Shown here in pieces: positions 1 to 47,204 of a stretch of 64,000 nucleotides of DNA. The stretch covers positions 1,290,001-1,354,000 of the forward strand of contig NC_059279.1 of assembly GCF_017591435.1 (NCBI RefSeq), in the 5' to 3' direction. Each line of letters starts with the position of its first letter. The stretch's first letter is position 1. Both the position numbers and the translations under genes were made by a program. The notes beneath the pieces are model-generated. The model made no database searches. It saw only the letters and a list, made by a program, of their open reading frames with translations, and was not told where the DNA came from. The DNA comes from Portunus trituberculatus. Taxonomy: Eukaryota; Arthropoda; Malacostraca; Decapoda; Portunidae.

Positions 1-2
1 TG

Positions 3-508
<506 letters not shown>

Positions 509-619
509 TCAATAAATCCTTCGGGACCGTTTGCTTTACCGGTGAACCATTTGACTCTTCTCGATTCCTTGTGAAGATTCGCGCCTTGTTTCATTGACTC
601 GACCCTGAGACTGAAGCAC

Positions 620-1256
620 TGAAGGAGGAGGAGGAAGAAGAAGAAGAAGAAGAAAAGAAGAAAAAAGAAAAAGAAGAAGAAGAAAAAGAAGAAGAAGAGG
701 TTAAAGAAGAAGAAAAGAAGAAGAACAGGACAAGAGAAACCGAAGGAGGAGGAAAGAAATAGGAAGAAGAAAAAGAAGAAGAAGAAGATAAAGAACAGGA
801 CAAGAGAAAATGAAGGAGGAGAGAAAGAGGAAGAAACAGGTAGAGAAAGGATAGAAGAGAAACACGAAAAGAGGAAGGTAAAAGAGAAGAGACGAAGAGA
901 TGAATGGTGAGAGAATGAGGAGGAAGAGGAGGAGGAGGAGGAAGAGTAAACAGTAGACAAACAAATGGAAGAAGAGGAGGGAAAGAACACAAAGGAATAC
1001 AAAGGAAATCCAAACAGCAGAAGAAGGAGGAGGAGGAGGAGAGAGGAGAGAGGAATAAATATGTGATGATGTAAGAGGAAGAGAAAGGGAGAAGAATAAG
1101 AGGAGAATGATGAAAAGAGAAGAAGAAGAAGAAGAAGAAGAGGAGATGGAGAGAAGAGGAAGGAAATATTAAATGAAGAGAAAGATGGAGGGAGACAAAA
1201 GTGAGAAGAGGAGGAAGAAGAAGAAGAAGAAGAAGGAAAGGAGGAAAGTTAATGAG
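620..1256. repeat. Purine-rich GAA/GAG tract
   Basis: Over 600 bp that is almost wholly A and G on the plus strand, with (GAA)n and (GGA)n runs. No gene. Confidence 0.9.
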
Positions 1257-1323
1257 AAGTTATGAAAAAGAGTTTTCTCACATATTACATTTTCTTTAAA
1301 CTCGAGAAAGGAAAGGACAGGTT

Positions 1324-1747
<424 letters not shown>

Positions 1748-1900
1748 CAGGAGGCAGTAGACACCTAGCGAAACAATAATGACTCCCAGTGAGGGCTGTT
1801 AGCATTGGTTGAGGGGGTACTGTTAACTTATCATTAAACCCAGCTGTGAGCCCACTGAACGTGTCCCTTTGTACCTCACAACGCAATGGGGCTTAAGTTA

Positions 1901-2236
1901 AGGTCATATTCAGAAACGTCTTACTCTCTCACCACGACAATTTTTCAAGTCCTCATAGACAACTAGCGGGGTTTGCAAGACAGTTTCTCCTTATGGTCAA
2001 CTTGAAATCTCGTTAATCCCTCACCAGAACCTTAAAAATACCCTTACATGAATAACTTTAACTAGAGCCTTGCAAATAGTCGGGGTTTGCAAGACAGTTT
2101 CTCCTTATGGTCAACTTGAAATCTCGTTAATCCCTCACCAGAACCTTAAAAATACCCTTAACATGAATAACTTTAACTAGAGCCTTTGCAAATAGTCGTA
2201 GTGACAGAACAAAGCGTTTCTGAATACGGCTCTTAG
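1901..2236. mobile_element. MITE family B with internal tandem duplication
   Basis: Terminal inverted repeats of about 40 bp: ATTCAGAAACGTCTTACTC at the left and AACAAAGCGTTTCTGAATAC at the right. The interior holds a 114-116 bp unit twice (1967-2080 and 2081-2196), nearly identical. Related ends occur at 8770-8997, 49239-49460, 50120-50545, 53600-53745 and 61490-61930. Confidence 0.7.
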
Positions 2237-2510
2237 TCACAATCCTGCCCTCCAAAGACAACGCTCCTCCTTCACACAAAACTACATGCATCTATCTACC
2301 TACATACATACATACATACATACACATTTTTCACTTGAGATTTAGAATTGGAGGAGACAAAAATATATATCAATCAAGGCGTTCTCTTTCCTTTTGACGT
2401 GTTTAGGGACTGGCACCTCAGTGGGTCTTTTTTCTTATTTTTGTTGCCCTTGTTGAGTTCCCCGTCGTACATAACAAATAGATAAATGAATAAGTAATTA
2501 GTGGACAAAG

Positions 2511-2581
2511 GAGAGAGAGAGAGAGAGAGTCGTTTTTTGTGTGTTTGTGTTTTTAAAGGTTTCTAGTTATTTTTATTTTTT

Positions 2582-2612
<31 letters not shown>

Positions 2613-2785
2613 CGAGACGAGACGAGACGAGACGAGACGAGACGAGACGAGACGAGACGAGACGAGACGAGAAGAAAGAAAGCAAATACAAAAGAAAAAA
2701 AAACAAGAACAAGTGGAAGAATGAAATAGAGAAGAGAGGACAAAAAGAAGAAGAGGAGGAGGAGGAGGAGGAGGAGGAAAGAAAG
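2511..2785. repeat. (AG)n and GACGA minisatellite
   Basis: (AG)n at 2511-2529 and 2584-2610, then 12 exact copies of GACGA (2611-2671), then (GAG)n at 2750-2778. Confidence 0.95.
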
Positions 2786-3165
2786 ATGAACATACTCCCC
2801 CATTAATGAGCCCAGTGTTTATCTTGACTTCTCCCCCTCGCTTCCTCCTCTCTCTCTTTTTTCTCCCCTTTTCCCTTTAAGCCTCCCTTTCTCTCCAACC
2901 CCCGTGCCTCCCCCGTGGACTCCAAGGATCACCTGAGGACTCTCCTACCTCTCCCCTCATTATCTCAGGTGCCTGGACTCTCATTCTATCCTTTCTCCTC
3001 CCCTTCTTCTCTTTCCACCCTATTCATCTACCCTTCCTCTACCTACTCGCTTCCTTTCATTCAGTTTTCCCTTTTTTCCCTTTTTTTTCCTTTTTTCCAC
3101 CCTCAGGTTCTCGCCAGTATTCATTTTTTTTTTTTTTTTTTTCCTCAGCGAAAAGGAAAAAAGGT

Positions 3166-3385
3166 TATCGCCGTGGTACAGTGGAACCATGCGTGCTTTG
3201 GGGTCCGAGGGGTCTCCAAGCGCACGGGTTCGAATCCTGTCCACGGTCCGAGTGTAGGTTGGGCTTCCTCACGCGGGGCAACGGTTTCCTAGCGGGTGGG
3301 CTTTGAGATAGGAGGTACCACAAAAAGTATCTTCTTTAGCCCAGAAATTCCCGTGAAAAGCCCATGGTATAAATAAAAAAAAAAA
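3166..3385 (+). mobile_element. tRNA-derived SINE (Pro-like head), copy 1
   Basis: A box CGTGGTACAGTGG, B box GGGTTCGAATCCTG and a body ending in an A-rich tail (AAATAAAAAA). Related copies lie at 34903 and 39226. The anticodon loop resembles tRNA-Pro (TTTGGGG) but is altered. Confidence 0.75.
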
Positions 3386-3874
3386 GTGAGTTTGATAGAC
3401 ATTTGTTTGAGTGGCGCGGCAAACAGGCACGGAAAATTATCGTACTTGTGTTTATTTATTTATTTACTTGTTTTTATTTGTTTTATTTATTTATTTATTT
3501 ATTTTGTATATGTATATATCTGTGGGGGGTTTCTGTGTTGTTATTATTAACAGAAACGTCGTACACTGCTGGAAAATTGTCGTACTTGTGTTTATTTTAT
3601 TTATTTATCTATTTACTTATTTTTTATTTATTTGTTTATTTATTTTATATTTTCTTTTGGAGGGTTTACGTGTTAATTTTTTTTTTCATCTTTTTTTTTT
3701 TTTTGTGTGTGTGTTTGGTATGTAAGTTTGATTATTATTATTGTCTTTATTGTTCATTTTTACGTACCTTTTTTTCAAAACATCACCGTGCTTGTGTTTA
3801 CTCATTTATTTTTTGTTTATTTTATTGTATTTATTTATTGTTTTTTTTATTTTATTTATTTATTTATTTATTTT

Positions 3875-3909
<35 letters not shown>

Positions 3910-4250
3910 TTTGGTATGTAAGTTTAATTATTAGTATTACCATTCTTATTCATTATCTCGACAAACAGACACGTCGTACCTTTTCGAAACATTGTCGTAC
4001 TCAGGATTTTGTTAGTGTTTATTATTATTATTACTATTATTATTATCATCATCATCATTATTGGCTACGATATATATGTTGTTTTTATTTGATTACCATT
4101 GTTAGTATTAATTATACAAAAAACAGAGATACATTTTTCCAAGCACATTATCGTACATTCATTTTCGTTTTGTTTTTTCCCCCTCGTGTTATTAATTAAG
4201 GGCAAGGCACGTTATCTTTTTTTATTACTAATATTGCCTTTTTTTTGTGT
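3386..4250. repeat. T-rich degenerate tandem repeat with TCGTAC words
   Basis: AAAATTATCGTACTTGTGTT, AAAATTGTCGTACTTGTGTT, AACATTGTCGTACTCAGG and CACATTATCGTACATTC recur within TTTATT-rich DNA, at spacings of roughly 150-200 bp or multiples. Confidence 0.65.
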
Positions 4251-4319
4251 TGTAATAATGGAAAAGATCGTGGCTCATTAGTGGCATCATTAGGGCGATG
4301 TGGTTGGTAATTAACGATC

Positions 4320-5205
4320 TAATTTGCGCTTAATTGCGTCTCTCCACTGTGCCTCGTTATCTTCCCTCTTGTTATTGACTTCCTCTTCTTATCTTCTATT
4401 CCTAACCTTTATCATTCCTTTCTTAGGTTTTTTTCTTATTATTTCTTTTCATTTCATCGTTATCTTCCTTATTATTGTTTTGTTCGTCTTAGTTTGTTTT
4501 TGTTCTTTTTTTCTTATCATTTCTTCTTTATCTTCTTTGTTATTGCTTTATTCTGATCTTCTATTCCTAAGCTTTATCATTCTTTCCTAAGTTTTTTTTT
4601 CTTATTCCTTTCTTTTCATTTCTTCGTTATCTTCCTTGATCTTGCTTTGTTTTTCTTATCTTCGTTCATTTCTAACCTTTATCATCCTTCCCTTAGGCTT
4701 TTTTCCGTTCCTTCGTGGCATTTTCTTTATTTCTTCATTCTCTTCTAACTTCTTATCTTATCTTCATCCACCCCTTGCTTATTTTCATTCCCTTGTCTCG
4801 TTTCTCATTTCTTCGTTATCTTCCTTGTTGTTATTGACTAATTCTTGTTATCTTCGTCCATTCCTAACCTTCATCTTCCTTCTCTTGGGTTTTCTTCATT
4901 CCTTTATGCCATTTTTTTATTCATTTCTTCATTATCTTCCTTTTTCTTGCTTTGTTATTCCTGTTTTCGTCTATTTCTAAGTTTTATCATCCTTCCTTTA
5001 CGTATTTCCATTCCGTTGTGACTTTTTTTTTTTCATTTCGTTATCTTTTATCTAATTTTCTTATCTTCATCCGTTCCTTTCTTATTTTCATTTTCTTGTG
5101 ATATTTCTCATTTCTTCTTTATCTTCCTTGTTGTTATTGGTTTAGTCTTATCTTCGTCCATTCCTAAGCTTTATCATCCGTCCTTCATGTATAGTCACGT
5201 ATATT
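4320..5205. repeat. Pyrimidine-rich degenerate tandem repeat
   Basis: Words such as CATTTCTTCGTTATCTTCCT, CCATTCCTAA and CTTTATCATCC recur about every 150 bp, some seven times. No coding signal. Confidence 0.7.
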
Positions 5206-5445
5206 TTCTTTATCTGTTCTAAAAATATTGTCTTTCTACTTTATCTGTTCCAAAATTTTATCTTTCTAATTTATCTATTCCAGAAATTTTATCTATTTCA
5301 TCTATTGAAAAAAAAATTATCTTTCTTATTTATCTATTACAAAAATTTACTTTCTAGTTTATCTGTTCCAAAAATTTTATCTTTCTAATTTATCTATTCC
5401 AAAAATTTCATCTTTCTAATTTGTTGATTTTTCTTTTCTTGATCT
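5206..5445. repeat. Short minisatellite, unit about 30-37 bp
   Basis: Units built from TTTATCTGTTCCAAAAATTT and TATCTTTCTAATTTATC repeat about seven times. Confidence 0.7.
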
Positions 5446-5505
5446 GTTCCGAAAACTTTTATCATAAGCTTTGTAAACCTTCAAACCTTTCTCTTACCCT
5501 TTTAG

Positions 5506-5986
<481 letters not shown>

Positions 5987-6099
5987 CTTTACCTTTCTGT
6001 GTCGGCGAGATTAACCTGTTGAGTCGCAAGGAATGTTCCAACACTATTCCAATTTCCCTTCAATGAATACTATTATGACTTGTGGCGGTCAAAACACAT

Positions 6100-6697
6100 C
6101 CCTCGCTTACCTATTTTCCATTCCCTCTTTTATCTTTGTTTTTTCTCTTTCTCATTCTTATTGATCTTTTTTATTTTTTTTTTATTTATTTTGTTTATTT
6201 TCTTTATTTTTGACCTTATCTTTCTTTATTATTTACCTTTATTTTTTTTATCTTATCGTTTTCTTTTTCTATATTTATCTTTACTTTTTTATTTATCTTT
6301 TTCTCCTTCTCTCTTTGCTATTTATCTTTATTACTGATTTATTATTTAATTTTGCTCTTTTTATTTTTTTGTCTTTTCTATTTTTTTATTTTCTTGTAGT
6401 TTTTTTTCATTTCCTCGTATTTTTTTTTTTTTTTACTTTTCCTCTTTATTATTGATCTTTATTATTTACATATACTCTCTATTTATCGTTTTTTTTATTG
6501 ATTTATTTTATTTTTCTATACTATTCCTTGGTATTTACATCTGTTGGCATACTTCTCATCATTCTTTTCTATTTTTATTGACGCACAGTACTTCTCACTT
6601 CATTTATCTTGGCATACATTTATTCTTACGTATTTGTGTCTATACTGTACCCTTTTTTTTTTTTTTTTTTTTTTTTTTTCATATTAATTTAGAATGC

Positions 6698-6737
<40 letters not shown>

Positions 6738-7030
6738 CATTCATTCTGTATTTACACTGTTCCATATTTACACTGGCACACACTTACAGTTCTTCCTTAC
6801 ATTGGAAAAGAAAACAAAAAAAGGATATGATGACTCTTATTATATCGGCCAAGGAGTCCCCCTTTTATTTGTATATATATTTTATTTCATTTTTATTTTT
6901 TTTATTTATTCATCTAATTATTTTTTTATTTTCTCTTAATGGACCTTTTTTTTTTTTTTTTTTTTTTTTTTTGGGGGCAGGGTCACATTTTTTTTGTTGC
7001 CCTTCTTCGGTTGTTGCTCTTACATAAAAT
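6100..7030. repeat. T-rich region with long poly(T) runs
   Basis: Runs of T at about 6652-6678, 6697-6735 and 6948-6972 in a TTTATT-rich background; no coding signal. Confidence 0.8.
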
Positions 7031-7039
7031 AATATTCCT

Positions 7040-7190
7040 ACGACTTAACTTCTTTTAAGAGGTAGTTTTCAAGACAGTTGTCCCAGACTTTTGGCTAACT
7101 CTTAATCTTTTAGAGAACTGGCAGTCAAGTGGGCCTTTTTCTTTTTATTTTTTGTTGCTTTTGGCCAGCTTCCTATTCCATGAAAAAAAT
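7040..7190. mobile_element. Family E right-arm fragment
   Basis: TTTTGGCTAACTCTTAATC, CAGTCAAGTGGGCCTTTTTC and TTTTGTTGCTTTTGGCCAG. A shorter piece of the same arm is at 2399-2478. Confidence 0.55.
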
Positions 7191-7337
7191 AAATAAATAG
7201 ATAACGTCTGTGGTATTTCTCATTCCTTATTAACTATAGACAAAGATTTACCTCTTTTTTAGCAAGTGAGTGCATACAAACCTATATTTATTCCTTAACA
7301 CACTCCTTTGAACTAACACCAAGTCTTCTCCTTACAG

Positions 7338-31641
<24,304 letters not shown>

Positions 31642-31936
31642 ACGCTGGCAGCAAGCAAGCACTTACACTACTAATCACTATCTCAACGACCTTCATCTCT
31701 GTACCATTAAATTCTTTAGTAATTACTATTAAGTGGGACATAAGTAAAGGTGGGAAAGAGTGGCATAACTACAATAGCACTACTGACCTTGTATTGTAGA
31801 GATTATGTATCCCATCATGAAACTCACCGCCGTAGCAACAGACAGTCGGGCGGAGCGTGCGTGTGTCTCGTGTTTCTCTCATGTACAGTGTCACACACCC
31901 ATTGACATCAGTTCATGCTGCTTTGTATCTTGTGTT

Positions 31937-31942
31937 AATAAA
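31937..31942 (+). terminator. Candidate poly(A) signal of dystrobrevin
   Basis: AATAAA about 300 bases after the provisional stop. Another AATAAA at 35437-35442 could serve a longer 3' end. Confidence 0.3.
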
Positions 31943-32795
31943 TTCCAGACTTCCTGGTGGGATGTGTTTAATCTTAGCTTAATTTATGACTTCAGCAATG
32001 CAGTCAAGGAGGTATTTCTGTATATTTGGTCCCAGAGTTATGAGCCAAGCAGTGGGAGAGTTGCTGTGATTGTAACCTTTAGTTGAAGACCTTCTTGTGT
32101 AGTATGCTCTACTGTTACCATTTATATATGTAGATTCTATCCACTGGGATTGTTACTAACCTTGAGGAGTGAGTTTTTACTGATACAAAGTGGATGATTT
32201 GCATGTGTCCTTCATTAGTTAGTTGTACTACATTGTTCATTCATATAATTTCTCTCTATATTATTGTTTGGCAAGCTTTCATTAGGTGACAGAGGCACAA
32301 GCCTTCTGAACTTCTAGTCATGAGCGAGGGTGACTTGAAGTGTTTGACTGACGGGTCATGAGACAAGCAATCTTTGCCTGCTGAACAGTTCATTCAATTC
32401 TTTAAACATCTTACCCACATATGCTGTACTGTATAGGCTGTCATGAATTGTATGACATTTTTGATAGATATTACTACTATTAAATGTCTCGGTAAGGAAT
32501 TAGATCATTTTCAGAAGATATTGATCAATAAGCTCGGGATGTGTGTGCATCTGAAAGTGCTTTATTTTGTGTATAACTAAGAAGAAATGCAGGACATTGG
32601 TGTATACTACATATACTTTAATTTTGTTGAGAAAATTAAGATAATTATTGACAAATTTATTATGTATAGAAACTTCTTTTCACTCTAGATAACATCAAAA
32701 TTAATCATATTGGAAAACAAAGCATACCAAGCAAAATTTTCAATGATGAGTTAAAATCATGCACTTGGTGCCTCTCTATAGAATGCCAGACAAAA

Positions 32796-32857
<62 letters not shown>

Positions 32858-34902
32858 CATCGGTGCACCAGCAACACTATTATGACTTAACTCATCATTG
32901 GCTTTTCTTGCCCATCACTGGTGACCCAATGTTCTTGAATGGATTCCTGAAAATATGTAAAACAAAACAGATCATCGTAAAACTTTATATATGAACACAT
33001 GCAGAGCAGCAAACTCATCATTATTCAGAGCTTATTGATTGATATTTGAAAGACAGCATTGATAAAAATTGCTCTACTCTTGATATAATTTCTTCCTTCA
33101 AGTGCTAATTTTCCCTAAGTAATGAGGGTAAATAAACTGACTTTCAATTCTGAGTGGCCAAAAATATTTCTGCATCATGTTTATGAGGACCAAGAGAGTG
33201 GATCAGAGAAGCTTTACTTTGAGGTACCTGTAGTTAGATAGAGGAGTACATATCTTTGGAAATATCTGTGGTGGTGATGGTGGTAAACATTTCTTATTTA
33301 TTTTGTAGGAGAATCAAAAGTAAGTTAACAATAATTATGCAGAAGGAAAGCTTTGCACCATGTTCTTTAATTAATGTGCCTCGTGCTTGCCCTAGCATTA
33401 ACTCCTTTGTGATCATCTTGGCGTAGTGATGCACCGTTCTTCCCCGTCACGTGTGAGGTGTCAAACTGTCCTCGTGTCACATGCACCGCAAGTAGCCAAT
33501 TGGAGTTTGAACAGTTAAATTGCTCAGTGTAGATCCACAGTCACAGTTTGGACCAATTATTGTTGAGCTTCACTTCATTTAGAACATTTGATCTCACTTA
33601 CCATCACTAGACTTATAAGTATGCATCTTAATGTTTCATCTTCCCAGTTGTGTGGTGTTGGTGTCTGATTCCTTTGTATGTAAGAGCTAATGAGATGACT
33701 AAAAGTTATGAATTGGTTCTTTATTTCTGAGTGATGCTGTTCACCATTAGTTTGTCTGGAGCACTTCCATCACTCAGTGTACTGTTGTGCTAAAATTCAT
33801 TCAAAGACAAGGTCAGAGATATGCATGTTAGAGCAGGCTGTGATTCAGGATTCTTTGCCGAAGAACCTTTGTTGCAGTAAAATCTGTTTGAACTGTAGAT
33901 ACACAAAACCAATCAAAAAAGCTACACCATCTTTATTCCTAAATAAATTCTTAATGATTTAGAAATTAACATTACATGAGAGATGCTGGTTATGTCATAA
34001 ATTATGCCTTTGCATACCCAACAGTAAAAAGAAAATATTTAAAGATATCATAAATGAGGTTATGAAATCATTAATCAAGGCAAAACTTGCTCAACATGTC
34101 TAAAGTCTGTGAACATTATATTTGGCTGATAAATATAGAACAGTCATTGTATACAATCACATTGTATATAATAGTCTTTCACATTGTTTGCCACATATGC
34201 AAACTTATGAAAGAAGCCTTGATTTTTGTTTAAGAATCAATGTTTCCTTGACAGTGATAGATCAAGATAATAATGTAGTTACTCAGTGTCAAGCCTTCAT
34301 TAACCCAACTCCAATAGACAATAGCCAAAGATAGTGAGTGAAGTCTTGAATGAAATCATTGGCACCTACCTCAGCTACTTGCTTCCAATGACTGACCAAG
34401 TTTCAGAAAAAGAGGTTCCAAAATAAACTAGGAGGCATGTTGCTTCAGAGATGACAAATCCTCTTGTAATGGGGTGAATACATTACTAGTGGGCTCTTCT
34501 TTTCATGTTGAGTTCTCTTGTGAAATGATAGGACTAGATTTTTCTTGATCTAAGACTCGTGGGTTAGGAATAAAATAGTGTAAGTTTTATTAATAAACTA
34601 ACCTTTTCATTCCCATATTTTAAGGGTGGCAGCTGTCTTGGCAGCTGGGTTTTAAGTTTCTAGTCATTTAAGGGTATGATTTGGCACTAGACATGAGCTG
34701 TGATGTTTACTATTATGTTAAACAATAGTTACCATGTGGCCAAGGTACCTAATAAAGGAAAATTTATCATCGATGGTTTTATTACAAACACAAGTAGAAT
34801 GTAAAAGTACTTTAAGAGCACCATGCATGCTGGGATGTAGTGCTTGTAGCATAGCAGTGAGTGTTTTCACTGAATGTATTACCAAGCCCTAGAGAGGTGA
34901 TG
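31943..34902. other. Intergenic DNA, nothing coding seen
   Basis: AT-rich, low-copy-looking sequence apart from (GT)29 at 32799-32856. I looked for a further dystrobrevin exon here and found none I could support. Confidence 0.6.
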
Positions 34903-35119
34903 GGGCCACCGTGGTGCAGTGGGACCGCATGCGCTTTGTGGGCTCAAGGGTTCTCAAGCGCACGGGTTCAAATCCTGGCCACTGTCTGAGGTTAGGAAGG
35001 GCATCCACTAAGGATAACGGTTCCCAATGCCAAAACCAAAGTCCACCTGACCTCTGTCAGGAGGCACCGTCCTAGCCCTAATATAATAGAGAAACCAGAT
35101 GTAAAACTTAAATAAAAAC
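34903..35119 (+). mobile_element. tRNA-derived SINE (Pro-like head), copy 2
   Basis: Head CCGTGGTGCAGTGG, B box GGGTTCAAATCCTGGC, body TCTGTCAGGAGGCACC, A-rich tail AAATAAAAAC. It shares its body with the copy at 39226. Confidence 0.78.
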
Positions 35120-35669
35120 AGAGGTGATGCTTTGCAGCCTCCACTGAAAGGGAAGAGAACACTCTTGTTTCTTGTTGGTTTAGTTGTAGAAGTGATACAG
35201 ATTTAAAATCCTGAAAGAGGTTTTCAATCAGTCACTTGCTGTAGGCCTTGGGTTGAAAAAAATTCAGGTATATTTTCTTTCCCTTTTTACTTGACTATTT
35301 TAAGTAAATAAATGAAAGTGAAAAATGAATACAGTTTAATGATAAAATTATATTACAGTGATGTGTCAACTGAGATTTCCATGTATATAAATACATACTT
35401 ATATACTCTTGTACATCTTGTACAGTCTAAATGAGTAATAAAAGTGACATGTATTTCCAGTAACTCCTGGCAATCACTATAGAAAAAGAAAAAAAAAATT
35501 TAATTAATGCACGTGACAACAGAGCAGGGATGACATCTTTCCAAAAACTAACCACAAGTATTCAGACAATCTACAATCTTATAAAGACTATAATTATATT
35601 ATGTATTACTGTCTCAAAATATACAGTACTACTTTGTAACTGCAAACTCCTATCTTGCATAATGTTCCA

Positions 35670-35675
35670 TTTATT
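35670..35675 (-). terminator. Candidate poly(A) signal of SMARCC
   Basis: AATAAA on the minus strand about 450 bases after the SMARCC stop, in an AT-rich 3' region. Confidence 0.4.
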
Positions 35676-36121
35676 AAAAACCTGCCCCACCTCAGACTAA
35701 CCCTATCTAGTAATGGACATGAAGCTGAATATAGTGGTAAACATCGTCATTGATGTACTGCATGGCTGATGGAAAGGCTGTGTTGGATGACTGACTAACA
35801 GAAAGATTCATCCCCTCTGTTTTTATCCATCTCTATCTATAATACAAAAACTGTACATTATCTTAAATCTTGATAAAATCGCAGTGTATTTCTTTCCTGG
35901 TCAGATCACATTCATATGGATTTCCATAGTGAACTTTTACATCTGTTTTCTTGTAGAAGGAAAGTTATTTGAAAGATTCGTAGGTGAGCTGGCCAAGAAG
36001 AATGGTACCTACATACTACTTTTAATTGGAATTGTACGTCAAACACCAACTCTAACCCTAAAATATCTTGTCCCAATCTCTGCCTCACCATGTAGCTGCT
36101 TATTAAGTTGTACCGTGTTCA

Positions 36122-44619
<8,498 letters not shown>

Positions 44620-45004
44620 CCTGACAACAACAACAACAAAGATGGCGCCCAACGCGTCCCTCCCGCTTTATTCAATATCTCATTATCTTCATACTAGTTG
44701 CATCCTTGTATTTTAATGCTCTGTTCTTATTGTAGTAATTTATTTTAACGTTTTACAACTTTTCCTGCAGTACTGGCGTAGTTTTAGTAATGCATATTTC
44801 TTTGTTCCCTGCCTCTCTGACCCACGAGTCCCGGTACAGATGCCACTTATTATTATTCTCATATTATGTGTATTTACTGTGTAATGTATTTCTGACTGTC
44901 ATGTTCCTCTTCTTACCTTTTTTTTTTTTTATCTTTGTTTTATTTTCTTTGTTTATTATTTGACTGAGTAATGAAACATGTGGGAATCAGTTACTGAAAG
45001 AATA

Positions 45005-45204
45005 AAGGCGGGTTTGCACGTGGCAATCTGCGACTAAAATTGCAAGTCGCTAAAGTATAGACTGAGCTCTTCAAGTCGGAACACGTTCACACATAACGAC
45101 TAGGAAGAATCGGTTGGGATTTTACAGTCGCTAGGCACCGATATTCAGTCAGAAACTACCGACTTGCAATTTTAGTCGCATATAGTAACGTGTGAACCCA
45201 CCTT
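45005..45204. mobile_element. MITE with about 45-bp terminal inverted repeats
   Basis: The outer AAGGCGGGTTTGCACG pairs with CGTGTGAACCCACCTT, and the inner GCGACTAAAATTGCAAGTCG pairs perfectly with CGACTTGCAATTTTAGTCGC. 200 bp, about 390 bp upstream of the SMARCC start. The flanks allow only a short TA/TAA-type duplication. Superfamily not assigned. Confidence 0.8.
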
Positions 45205-45461
45205 AAGATGGAACCAAGGAGATGGAGTATTCATTCAACCTCCTTGGATGGAATAGAAGAGTACTGTGGAATAGTATAGAGATAGAAAGCTCGTATGGAA
45301 AATAGTATTGGTCACAGTGCGTGGGTATGAATGGGGGAGGATGAGGCGGTGGAGCATGTGGTGTCAGTGTGGTGTATGAAGTATGCCAGAGACAGGAATG
45401 AGATGGTGCAAATAGTGCTGAGAGAATAGGAGAATGTTAGGCTTTAGATTGCTATATCGTC

Positions 45462-45499
<38 letters not shown>

Positions 45500-46563
45500 A
45501 GGGGCGGCAGGAGAAGCATTGGGGGCAGGAGGACAGGAAGACAGGGAGATGTAGAGCCGGGAAACATATACGTCAGAGTCACCTGTAACTAATGACAACT
45601 GCTCTGCGAGGAAAGGAAAACACAGATATGTCACTTTTGTTAGAAAACTTCATTTCATCACGTAGGAAGCCGACTGTACCTAGAAATTATAGCATTTTTT
45701 TTCATTTGTTAACCGTTTTATTTGATCATATATTTTCATTTAATTTAATCTATTCATTTTTACGTGGCGAAATCTATTAAATTTTGTTTGTTTGTTTGTT
45801 TGTGTTTGTATTTTTCCCGTAGTTGACGTTACTTAAAAAAAAAAAATAAATAAATAAAAATTGGATAGAAGAGAGTTTCAAAAGAACACGAAAGGAAACG
45901 AGGGAAAATCAACAGCATGAAGGAAAAGCAGGGACTATGGAGACCAAATGAGGAAAATGAGTGAAGGAAGTAAAAATGATTAAAGGAAGGAAAGAAAGGA
46001 AAGATGATAAAAGAAAGAGAACGAAAAAGAAGAAAGAAAACGAAAAATAAAAGATGAAGAAAGAAAAAAAGAAAACAAAGAAAGTAAGCTAAGATAAAGA
46101 AAAGAAAGAACACAACGGAAATAAGAAAAAAATTGCTAACTGTTAACAAGAAAAGAACAAAGATAAAATAACAAAACTACAAGATAACGAAACACCCCAA
46201 AAACTCAAGATAAAAGATGAAATAATGCAAAGAAAATAATAATGAAGAAAACGAAGAAGGATACTAGCCAAGGGGAAGAACCACACCCTATCAAGTTCAT
46301 GGCCATCTGCTTCCCTCGCATTCCCTTCTGACCATCCTTTTTCCCGCCCTTCCTACACGCTTGCGGGGAACAATAGACACTCAACACCTCACATACACAT
46401 AGCTAACGCATTCTAGCCTTCCTTCACCACACTAAATAGGTTCTAGAAGCTCTTAGAACGACAGAAAACGTTAAATTAGTTCGTTATGCTCTCGGTTATT
46501 TCGTTCAAGGCTACGCGGGTATGAGCTGGTTGGCGTGTGACCTTGAAACCCCGCGGGATGTAT
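45205..46563. other. Intergenic DNA upstream of SMARCC, simple repeats only
   Basis: (AG)n at 45470-45496 and purine-rich DNA at 45840-46140. No coding sequence supported. Confidence 0.6.
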
Positions 46564-46623
<60 letters not shown>

Positions 46624-46766
46624 TTATTATTTTTGAAGAGGTAGATAAGATATAAATTCAATAATAATAATGATTCAACAAAGAAGAAGAAAAGAAAAAA
46701 AGAAAAGAGATAAAAAGAAGGAAATAGAAATAAAAACGAAGAAACAAAGAGAATGAAGAGGAGAAA

Positions 46767-46827
<61 letters not shown>

Positions 46828-47171
46828 AAAATAAATAGATGCACGAAAGAAGGAATGAATGAAACGCAAGATTATTGACAAAAGAAAGAGAAGAAAAGGA
46901 AACTGAAATAAATAAAAATGGAAAGAATAAATCAAAGAACAAAAAGAAATTAACAAGAGGAGGAAAGCACGATAGAGAACAAACATGATGAATGATGAAT
47001 AGAATAATAAAGAAAAATAAATAAAAATAAATAAATAATAGAAAATAAAGCAAGAAAGAAGCAAGAAATGATAGAAAGAGAAAAGAAAGAAAGAAAGAAA
47101 AGAAAAGAGCCAGGACAAGAATGACCTTGGTGAATATAAAATTACTGAAGGAAGGACAGAAGGAGGAAGAG

Positions 47172-47204
<33 letters not shown>

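Noticed and set aside
591..1013. Minus-strand 140-codon frame
   Set aside because: It is the complement of a purine-rich GAA/GAG tract; only Ser/Leu/Phe/Pro low complexity.
3166..3250. Possible functional tRNA-Pro gene
   Set aside because: Altered anticodon arm and related dispersed copies with the same head mark it as a SINE.
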